A stretch of DNA of 64,000 nucleotides, taken from assembly GCA_004554245.1 (NCBI GenBank), contig SFND01000002.1, positions 1 to 64,000 of the forward strand, written 5' to 3'. The position numbers and the translations under genes are program-made. The notes under the pieces were generated by a model. The model did no database searches. It was not told the origin of the DNA and saw nothing but the letters and a program-made list of their open reading frames with translations. Every line of letters starts with the position of its first letter. The stretch's first letter is position 1. Origin of the DNA: Oribacterium sp. GTDB taxonomy: Bacteria > Bacillota_A > Clostridia > Lachnospirales > Lachnospiraceae. This document shows, in pieces, positions 1 to 6,060 of the stretch.

Positions 1-1
1 T

Positions 2-184
2 CTTCGGATGATTCAGATGACCATCGATGGCGCGCATAAGGCGGGCAAGTGGGTCGGCATCTGCGGCGAGCTCGGCGCAGATACGACGCTGACGGAGCGT
101 TTCGTCGAGATGGGAATCGATGAGCTGAGCGTCGCACCATCCATGGTGCTCAGCGTGCGCAGTAAGATTTGTGAGATGGAGTAA
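2..184 (+). CDS. ptsI: Phosphoenolpyruvate-protein phosphotransferase (PTS enzyme I), C-terminal end
   Basis: Only the last 60 codons are in the window; the reading frame is open from base 2 to a TAA at 182-184. The residues GICGELGADTTLTERF and the ending MGIDELSVAPSMVLSVR match the conserved C-terminal end of the PEP-binding TIM-barrel domain of enzyme I. Enzyme I takes phosphate from PEP and passes it through HPr to sugar-specific EIIA proteins in the cytoplasm. It sits 17 bp upstream of nagB and is followed by the nag genes and a sugar EIIA/EIIBC pair, so a general PTS component is probably co-transcribed with its main client system. The catalytic His lies outside the window. Confidence 0.93.
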   Translation, partial: LRMIQMTIDGAHKAGKWVGICGELGADTTLTERFVEMGIDELSVAPSMVLSVRSKICEME

Positions 185-201
185 GGGGGGGGGTAGAAAT
201 C

Positions 202-933
202 ATGAGAATTTATAGAGCGAAGGACTATCTGGACATGAGCCGTAAGGCCGCAAACATCGTTTCTGCACAGGTGATTATGAAGCCGGACTGTGTACTCGGC
301 CTCGCGACCGGATCCACACCGATCGGCTTATACAAGCAGCTGGTGGAGTGGTATCAGAAGGGTGATCTCGATTTCTCCGAGGTTCGCACCGTGAACCTCG
401 ACGAGTATAAGGGGCTGACACGTGACAACGACCAGAGCTACTACTACTTCATGCATGAGAATCTGTTCGATCATGTGAATCTCCCGGTGGAGAGCACACA
501 TCTTCCGAACGGCATGGAGATGGATTCCGAGAAGGAGTGCAAGCGCTACTCCGCACTCATTAAGTCCATGGGCGGTATCGATCTGCAGCTCCTCGGCATC
601 GGCCATAACGGACATATCGGTTTCAACGAGCCAGATGAGGCCTTCGATTCGGATGTGCACTGCGTAAATCTTACCGAGTCGACGATCGAAGCCAACAAGC
701 GTTTCTTCGCTTCTGCGGACGACGTTCCGAAGCAGGCATACACGATGGGCATCAAGACCATCATGCAGGCGAAGAAGATCCTCATCGTGGCAAGCGGCGA
801 GGACAAGGCACAGATCGTGCACGATGCGTTCTTCGGTCCGATCACACCGAAGGTTCCGGCATCTGTTTTACAGCTCCATAATGATGTAACCCTCGTTGCG
901 GATGAGGCAGCGCTCAGCAAGGTCGAGCTGTAA
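202..933 (+). CDS. nagB: Glucosamine-6-phosphate deaminase
   Basis: Converts glucosamine-6-phosphate to fructose-6-phosphate and ammonia, the step that commits GlcNAc to glycolysis. At 243 residues it has the normal family length. Visible signatures are the LATGSTP phosphate loop near residue 34, the catalytic acid region VNLDEYKGL (D67), and GIGHNGHIGFNEPD (H135, H138), which holds the ring-opening histidine. A purine-rich run of Gs lies just before ATG 202. It is followed after 26 bp by nagA, and the ptsI end lies just upstream, so this is one transcription unit for amino-sugar catabolism. Confidence 0.97.
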   Translation: MRIYRAKDYLDMSRKAANIVSAQVIMKPDCVLGLATGSTPIGLYKQLVEWYQKGDLDFSEVRTVNLDEYKGLTRDNDQSYYYFMHENLFDHVNLPVESTHLPNGMEMDSEKECKRYSALIKSMGGIDLQLLGIGHNGHIGFNEPDEAFDSDVHCVNLTESTIEANKRFFASADDVPKQAYTMGIKTIMQAKKILIVASGEDKAQIVHDAFFGPITPKVPASVLQLHNDVTLVADEAALSKVEL

Positions 934-959
934 AGCACAGAAGAGGGGAGCTGAAAACT

Positions 960-2072
960 ATGCTTATAAAGGGTGCAAAGGTATATACAGCGGAGCATCG
1001 CTTCGAAACGAAGGATGTCGCTGTGGCCGGTGGCCGATTCACTGCGCAGGGCGGAGATGAGCGGGTGGTCAATGCAGACGGCCTCTACATGATCCCGGGC
1101 CTCGTGGATATACACTTCCACGGGTGCATGGGCGCAGATATGTGCGATGGCACGGAAGAGGCGCTGGATGTGATCACGAAGTATGAGGCTTCGATCGGTG
1201 TCACGTCCGTGTGTCCGGCGACGATGACCATCGCAAAGGATGAGCTTCTCAAGGTGATGCAGAACGCGGGCGCATATACGTATAAGCGTGGTGCGCATCT
1301 CGTCGGTATCAATATGGAGGGACCGTTTATCAGTGCCGCGAAGAAGGGGGCACAGGCTTCGGAGAATATCCTTCGCTGCGACGTGGAGCTCTTCCGACAG
1401 CTGCAGAGTGCGGCGAAGGGGCTCATCAAGCTCGTGGATATCGCACCGGAGGAACCGGGCGCGATCGACTTCATCGATCAGGTGAAGGGCGAGGTGGTGG
1501 TTTCCATCGCGCATACCATGGCTGATTATGAAGCTGCGAAAACCGCCATCGCGCATGGTGCGTTGCATGTAACACATCTTTACAATGCGATGCCGCCACT
1601 CAACCACCGGAATCCGGGCGTGATCGGTGCCGCACGGGATGCGGAGAACGTCCATCCGGAGCTGATCTGTGATGGCGTACATATTCATCCGTCTGTGATC
1701 CGTGCGACCTTCGCGATGTTCGGTGCGAAGCGGATGATCCTCATCAGTGACAGCATGCGGGCGACGGGCCTCGAGGATGGTGAGTATACCCTCGGTGGGC
1801 AGCCAGTCACTGTGCGGGGCAATCGTGCGACACTGCATGATGGCACGATCGCAGGCTCCGCGACGAATCTGATGGATTGTGTCCGTTTCTGTGTGAAGAC
1901 CGTCGGCCTTCCGCTGGAGGATGCCATCATGTGCGCAACGGAGAATCCGGCCAGAGAGATCGGTATATACGGTGAGGTCGGAAGCATTGAAACAGGAAAG
2001 AAGGCGGACTTCGTGCTGCTGGATAAGGATTTAAATCTTGTAAGTGTCTATATCGACGGAGAGGAGATTTGA
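960..2072 (+). CDS. nagA: N-acetylglucosamine-6-phosphate deacetylase
   Basis: Removes acetate from GlcNAc-6-phosphate to give glucosamine-6-phosphate for NagB. The protein has 370 residues, which is typical. It shows the amidohydrolase metal site HFHGCMGADMCDGT near residue 52, a second metal histidine in SIAHTMADYE, the substrate loop THLYNAMPPLNHRNPG, and the catalytic Asp in LISDSMRATG. AGGGGAG precedes ATG 960. It lies between nagB and the EIIA gene with gaps of a few bases (3 bp to EIIA), so translation may be coupled. Nothing in the protein looks unusual. Confidence 0.97.
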   Translation: MLIKGAKVYTAEHRFETKDVAVAGGRFTAQGGDERVVNADGLYMIPGLVDIHFHGCMGADMCDGTEEALDVITKYEASIGVTSVCPATMTIAKDELLKVMQNAGAYTYKRGAHLVGINMEGPFISAAKKGAQASENILRCDVELFRQLQSAAKGLIKLVDIAPEEPGAIDFIDQVKGEVVVSIAHTMADYEAAKTAIAHGALHVTHLYNAMPPLNHRNPGVIGAARDAENVHPELICDGVHIHPSVIRATFAMFGAKRMILISDSMRATGLEDGEYTLGGQPVTVRGNRATLHDGTIAGSATNLMDCVRFCVKTVGLPLEDAIMCATENPAREIGIYGEVGSIETGKKADFVLLDKDLNLVSVYIDGEEI

Positions 2073-2075
2073 CAG

Positions 2076-2573
2076 ATGTTCGGACTTTTTAAGAGTAAGG
2101 AAAAGGGAAGCATCCTCCACTCACCGTGTAATGGAAAGGTGGTTCCGATCACAGAGGTACCGGATCCGACCTTTGCAGAGAAGATACTCGGTGATGGATT
2201 TGCGGTGATTCCGGCAGAGGGTAAGGTATATGCACCGGCCGATGGCGAGATCACCATGGTGTTTGACACACTGCATGCGGTGACGATGACCACGACACAG
2301 GGCGTCGAGGTCCTGATTCATATCGGACTCGACACGGTAAACCTGAAGGGCGAGCCGTTCACTGCGCATGTGAAGGCCGGGGATAAGGTGAAGCAGGGAG
2401 ATCTTCTGATGGATGTGGATCTCGGGAAGATTCAGGCGGCCGGCTTAAACATCATCACACCGGTGCTGATCTGCAATACCGATGATTATAAGGAAATCAG
2501 CCTGCAGAAGCAGGGCGAGGGGAAATCAGCCTGCAGAAGCAGGGCGAGGTCACACTCGCGGACAGCGTGCTGA
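2076..2573 (+). CDS. PTS glucose/GlcNAc-type EIIA component, C-terminus frameshifted by a tandem duplication
   Basis: A cytoplasmic EIIA of the glucose family that carries phosphate from HPr to the EIIB domain of the next gene. The two family histidines are visible: H67 in TLHAVT and the phosphorylated H82 in LIHIGLDTV. Residues 1-148 look normal. A perfect 29-bp tandem duplication (2492-2520 and 2521-2549) then shifts the frame, so the protein ends in 17 basic and Cys-rich residues at TGA 2573. With one unit removed, the frame would read on as VTLADSVLKIS to TGA 2582-2584, giving 159 residues with a normal last beta strand. The catalytic core is complete, so activity may be retained but stability is in doubt. 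A sequencing or assembly error cannot be excluded. Confidence 0.9.
   Translation: MFGLFKSKEKGSILHSPCNGKVVPITEVPDPTFAEKILGDGFAVIPAEGKVYAPADGEITMVFDTLHAVTMTTTQGVEVLIHIGLDTVNLKGEPFTAHVKAGDKVKQGDLLMDVDLGKIQAAGLNIITPVLICNTDDYKEISLQKQGEGKSACRSRARSHSRTAC
2492..2549 (+). repeat. Perfect 29-bp tandem duplication inside the EIIA gene
   Basis: Two identical 29-base units (2492-2520, 2521-2549) follow each other without a gap. They begin GGAAATCAGCC and end GGGCGAGG. Because 29 is not a multiple of three, gaining or losing one unit switches the reading frame of the EIIA C-terminus. This could be a slipped-strand event, either fixed or reversible. Confidence 0.97.
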
Positions 2574-2651
2574 AGATTTCCTGATAAGTGTTTAATTTCG
2601 AACCTGATTGGAGTAATCCAATTTAGTATATTTTTCTTAAGGAGGGGAAAT

Positions 2652-4121
2652 ATGAAGTTTCTTCAAAAGTTGGGTAAAGCGTTAATGCTCCCAGTAGCTG
2701 TGCTGCCGATCTGTGGTATCCTGATGGGTATCGGATACCTGCTCTGTCCTGCAACCATGCAGGGTGGTGATATCCAGGGTGCAGCCAACCTGATCGGTCT
2801 GTTCCTCGTAAAGGCAGGTGGTGCCTTGATCGATAACATGGCGATCCTTTTCGCAATCGGCGTCGGCGTCGGTATGTCTGATAAGAATGACGGTACCGGC
2901 GGAATCGCTGCGCTTGCTTCCTGGCTCATGCTCACTACACTCCTTTCTACAGGATTTGTGACGACCCTGATGCCGTCGATCGCAGAGAGCGAAGTCAAGA
3001 CCATCGCGTTCAACAAGATTGCAAACCCGTTCATCGGTATCCTCGCCGGTGTGATCGGTTCTACCTGCTACAACAAGTTCAAGGGCACGAAGCTTCCGGA
3101 CTGGCTCGCTTTCTTCAGTGGTAAGCGTTGCGTAGCGATCGTTGCAGGTGTGGTTTCCATCATCGTATCCGCCGTTCTTCTGTTCGTATGGCCGCTGTTC
3201 TTCGGTTTACTCGTAAGCATCGGTGATGCGATTGCGAAGATGGGTGTTGTAGGTGCAGGTATCTATGCATTCCTGAACCGTCTCCTCATCCCGACCGGAT
3301 TACACCATGCGCTCAACAACGTATTCTGGTTTGATACGATCGGTCTCGGTGATCTTTCTCACTTCTGGGCTGGTGAGACATCTGCAGATGTTTCCTGGAG
3401 CCTTGGTATGTACATGTCCGGATTCTTCCCATGTATGATGTTCGGTATTCCGGGTGCTGCACTTGCGATGGTACAGTGCGCGAAGCCTGAGAAGAAGGCT
3501 GCCACCATCGGTATCTTACTTTCTGCCGCTGTATGTTCCTTCATCTGTGGCGTTACCGAGCCGTTCGAGTTTGCATTCATGTTCCTCGCACCGGGTCTCT
3601 ACCTGATCTACGCTGCACTGTATGGCGTATTCACGATCGTTACCGTAGCCCTCGGCTTCCGTGCTGGTTTCTCATTCTCAGCAGGTGCGATGGATCTCCT
3701 CTTCTCCGCTTCCCTTCCGGCAGCTGCGAAGACATGGCTGATCATCCCGCTGGGCATCGCTGCATTCCTTGTTTTCTACTTCGTATTCCTGTTTGCGATC
3801 AAGAAGTTTGATATCAAGACTCCGGGTCGTGAGGATGATGATGTAGAGGCTGAGAAGAACGTTCAGCTCGCTAGTGATGACTTCACTGCGATTGCAAAGC
3901 AGATCCTCGCAGGCTGCGGCGGCAAGGAGAACATCGCAAGCATCGACAACTGTGTCACCAGACTGAGACTTGAGGTGAAGGATATGACCCAGGTTGACGA
4001 CAAGGCCATCAAGGCTGCAGGCGTTGCCGGTGTCATCAAGCCTGGTAAGACCTCAGTTCAGGTGATCGTCGGCACGAAGGTTCAGTTCGTAGCAGATGCG
4101 TTCTCTGAGCTTTGCAAGTAA
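2652..4121 (+). CDS. nagE: PTS N-acetylglucosamine-type EIIBC permease
   Basis: A membrane permease that imports and phosphorylates the sugar. Residues 1 to about 385 are the hydrophobic EIIC domain with many membrane segments and the loop PTGLHHALNNVFWF, typical of the glucose/GlcNAc family. Residues about 400-489 are the EIIB domain with the phosphorylated cysteine C434 in IDNCVTRLRLEVKD. No EIIA domain is attached, which fits the separate EIIA gene just upstream. AAGGAGGGG precedes ATG 2652. With nagA and nagB next door, GlcNAc is the most likely substrate, although glucosamine or glucose cannot be excluded from sequence alone. Confidence 0.93.
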   Translation: MKFLQKLGKALMLPVAVLPICGILMGIGYLLCPATMQGGDIQGAANLIGLFLVKAGGALIDNMAILFAIGVGVGMSDKNDGTGGIAALASWLMLTTLLSTGFVTTLMPSIAESEVKTIAFNKIANPFIGILAGVIGSTCYNKFKGTKLPDWLAFFSGKRCVAIVAGVVSIIVSAVLLFVWPLFFGLLVSIGDAIAKMGVVGAGIYAFLNRLLIPTGLHHALNNVFWFDTIGLGDLSHFWAGETSADVSWSLGMYMSGFFPCMMFGIPGAALAMVQCAKPEKKAATIGILLSAAVCSFICGVTEPFEFAFMFLAPGLYLIYAALYGVFTIVTVALGFRAGFSFSAGAMDLLFSASLPAAAKTWLIIPLGIAAFLVFYFVFLFAIKKFDIKTPGREDDDVEAEKNVQLASDDFTAIAKQILAGCGGKENIASIDNCVTRLRLEVKDMTQVDDKAIKAAGVAGVIKPGKTSVQVIVGTKVQFVADAFSELCK

Positions 4122-4185
4122 GCTGAGAACAGGATGAAGTGTTTCGGGATACACCGAAAATCCCACTTTTATGAAAAGCGAAGGG

Positions 4186-4216
4186 ACTGCCGCACGTTAT
4201 GTGCGGCAGTTTTTTT
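4186..4216 (+). terminator. Intrinsic terminator of the nag/PTS operon
   Basis: The arms ACTGCCGCAC and GTGCGGCAGT are perfectly complementary, separated by GTTAT, and followed by seven Ts. Confidence 0.93.
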
Positions 4217-4225
4217 ATGTCCAGT

Positions 4226-4276
4226 AGGAAGGCCGGCCCTCCGGCCTTCCTCGCTGCAGACAATCTGAACGTTCAG
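4226..4276 (+). repeat. Second hairpin plus a 12-bp palindrome downstream of nagE
   Basis: An 11-bp perfect hairpin (AGGAAGGCCGG, loop CCCT, CCGGCCTTCCT) at 4226-4251 is followed by the palindrome CTGAACGTTCAG at 4265-4276. There is no T-run after the hairpin, so it is not a standard terminator. The rest of the 230-bp gap before the next gene holds only the probable promoter of that gene. Confidence 0.7.
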
Positions 4277-4340
4277 GTGCTGCCCGGACTAAAAATACTA
4301 AAAAAAGAGGAAAGGCTCGGAAAACAGGAGAGGTTTATGG

Positions 4341-4346
4341 TAGTAT
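4341..4346 (+). promoter_or_regulatory. Extended -10 promoter candidate very close to the start codon
   Basis: TGG-TAGTAT (hexamer 4341-4346) matches an extended -10 box, but no good -35 is visible. Only seven bases separate it from ATG 4354, so the transcript could start at or next to the start codon and be leaderless. The run AGGGG between them could instead be a closely spaced ribosome site. Confidence 0.4.
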
Positions 4347-4353
4347 AGGGGTC

Positions 4354-5301
4354 ATGAATGTAATCGATGAAATCAAGAAGGAATTTGAGATTCCGGGGGC
4401 GTTCGAGAGCTGGGCGCTGTACCGGGAAGAGGTCACGGATCTTATTCTGGCCAGTGCATCACCGCCAGATTTGATGCAGGAGGCTTCGCTGCAGGCCTCG
4501 ATTCAGGACGTGGAGCGTTCACGGCGGCCAATGCCTACATCGGACACGAAGGCGACAGGCTCTATCGCGCTGTTCGGGATCGGGCCGGCGAATGACATCG
4601 ACCTCCGGCGTTTGAGTGAGCGTTTCGAGCGTATCACGCTGATCGATCTGGATCGTGAGGGTATGGAGAGAGGGCTCGTGCGTTATGGGCTGCAGCATTG
4701 TCCGAAGGTGGCGCTGTGGGATACTTCCCTTTCTGGGGTGACGATGGAGGATGTGGCGGCTTTTTTCGAGACGCTGTATGATCAGGTGGTGCGAAGCGGT
4801 CGAGCGCTTACGGAGGCGGCGTTTATGGAGATGTCGCAGGCGGTGCTGGAGCAGATCCGGCGGAAGGTGTTTGCGACTCGGGAGGTGCTACGGGCGAGGC
4901 TTCCGAAGGAGCACTACGATATGGTCGTCAGTGTGGGACTGCACAGTCAGTTCTGGAGTATCCTGAGCTACAGCTGGCTGACGCTCGCGGGGAATGTAGA
5001 GGAGCAGATCCTCGGGCATGCGATGAACCATGATCCTTTTTTCGAGGCGCTGCGGGCGATCGACGATCAGTTTATCCCGGTGCTGAACGAGGTGATGCTG
5101 TCGATGGGCGACCGGGTGATCATCGCGGTCGAGGAGGATGAGGCGCATCCGATCGAGGGCGCGTTTCAGTCGATGCAGGATATACGGCAGCGCTATCCCG
5201 ATGTGCAGGAGAAACGGCTGCACTGGCCATTCCGGCCGGAGGAAGGGAAGAGCTACGAGATGCTTTTTCAGATCATCGGACAGACAGAGGTCGAGCACTG
5301 A
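4354..5301 (+). CDS. Uncharacterised protein with an S-adenosylmethionine-methyltransferase-like Rossmann core
   Basis: I do not recognise this 315-residue family. The segment SIALFGIGPANDIDLRRL (residues 70-87), followed by ITLIDLDREGMERGL with acidic residues at 98-100, looks like motifs I and II of a class I SAM-dependent methyltransferase. The N-terminus is helical, and residues 105-315 are mostly helical with no recognisable catalytic motif. There are no membrane segments and no signal peptide, so it is likely cytoplasmic. Codon use here is richer in GGG/CGG-type codons than in the flanking operons. It stands alone between the nag terminator and a repeat-rich gap. The methyltransferase call is inference, and the substrate is unknown. 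Confidence 0.55.
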   Translation: MNVIDEIKKEFEIPGAFESWALYREEVTDLILASASPPDLMQEASLQASIQDVERSRRPMPTSDTKATGSIALFGIGPANDIDLRRLSERFERITLIDLDREGMERGLVRYGLQHCPKVALWDTSLSGVTMEDVAAFFETLYDQVVRSGRALTEAAFMEMSQAVLEQIRRKVFATREVLRARLPKEHYDMVVSVGLHSQFWSILSYSWLTLAGNVEEQILGHAMNHDPFFEALRAIDDQFIPVLNEVMLSMGDRVIIAVEEDEAHPIEGAFQSMQDIRQRYPDVQEKRLHWPFRPEEGKSYEMLFQIIGQTEVEH

Positions 5302-5371
5302 AGTACCGATACCGGTGCCGCGGCCAGTGTATGGATGCACTGGGAAATGATCTGAATGATGATTAGATAGG

Positions 5372-5466
5372 AAGGAAATCCGGAGGCCGAAAACAGGCCG
5401 CCAAAGAAAGAAAGGAAATCCGGAGGCCGAAAACAGGCCGCCAAAGAAAGAAAGGAAATTCGGAGG
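5372..5466 (+). repeat. 40-bp direct repeat, two full copies and a partial third
   Basis: The units start at 5372, 5412 and 5452 with AAGGAAATCCGGAGGCCG. The first two are identical over 40 bp, and the third diverges after about 15 bases into the leader of the next gene. Each full unit contains GGCC pairs around an A-rich loop and a Shine-Dalgarno-like AAGGAAAT or GGAGG. There are no spacers, so this is not a CRISPR. Confidence 0.9.
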
Positions 5467-5495
5467 CTGTATGCAGGCATCCGATGGGGAGAAAT

Positions 5496-5918
5496 ATGCA
5501 GGAAACAGTAAATAAGAAGAGAAATATCATCGTGATCGCGGTCATCGCGGCGGTCATCGTCATCAGCTTCGTCGCGATGCTCGTGATTCGAAAGACCAGT
5601 GGTCCGCGGCTCGATGTCGTGGTGCAGTACGGCGACCAGGAGATCCTGCGTGTGCCGCTCTCGAAGGATGCGATGTATAAGATCGAGGATGGGCGGGCCA
5701 TCGAGGTGCCGAAGGATACGACACTTGCATCACTCGGTGAGGAGGCGTATCCGTCGCAGCATGATGTGAATCTGCTGGAAATCAAGGATGGTGAGGTATG
5801 GGTGCCGGAATCGAACTGCTCGAACCAGGTATGTGTATCGATCGGAAAGCTCAGTGGTTCGGACTACGATTTCCCGATCACCTGCCTGCCGCACGGGATC
5901 ATCGTCGTGATTGAATAG
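5496..5918 (+). CDS. NusG domain II-containing protein, membrane-anchored
   Basis: A 140-residue protein with one N-terminal membrane anchor (residues about 9-30, rich in I, V and A) followed by a short extracytoplasmic beta domain. The C-terminal pattern CSNQVCVSIGKLSG followed by ITCLPHGIIVVIE is the signature of the NusG_II family found in gut Firmicutes near extracellular flavin electron-transfer genes. An in-frame ATG at 5484 exists, but ATG 5496 has GGGGAG directly before it and gives a normal N-terminus, so I prefer 5496. The next gene is a flavinylated reductase, which fits a shared redox role. The molecular function of the family is not established. Confidence 0.8.
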   Translation: MQETVNKKRNIIVIAVIAAVIVISFVAMLVIRKTSGPRLDVVVQYGDQEILRVPLSKDAMYKIEDGRAIEVPKDTTLASLGEEAYPSQHDVNLLEIKDGEVWVPESNCSNQVCVSIGKLSGSDYDFPITCLPHGIIVVIE

Positions 5919-5928
5919 GGCACCGATG

Positions 5929-5970
5929 GCCGGAAACAGAAGCGGAGTATGGCTTCTGTTTCCGGCTTTT
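5929..5970 (+). terminator. Intrinsic terminator after the NusG_II gene
   Basis: The arms GCCGGAAACAGAAGC and GCTTCTGTTTCCGGC pair perfectly over 15 bp with an 8-base loop, followed by TTTT. Confidence 0.95.
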
Positions 5971-5983
5971 CTGCATCTTTTCT

Positions 5984-6022
5984 ATACAACATGTTGTATG
6001 GTTGTATCCGATATGATAAAAT
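5984..6022 (+). promoter_or_regulatory. Promoter with an overlapping 16-bp palindromic operator
   Basis: TTGTAT (5994-5999) and TAAAAT (6017-6022) are separated by 17 bp. The perfect palindrome ATACAACATGTTGTAT (5984-5999) covers the -35 box, and a third half site, GGTTGTAT, follows. CCGATA and TATCGG flank the -10. This layout suggests repression by a dimeric regulator, possibly GntR-like; the regulator is not in the window. Confidence 0.6.
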
Positions 6023-6060
6023 ATTATCGGTTTTTGTAGTACGTGAAAGAAGGAGGGACT

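Noticed and set aside
5372..5466. Possible CRISPR array (40-bp repeats)
   Set aside because: The units are head-to-tail without unique spacers, and no cas gene is present.
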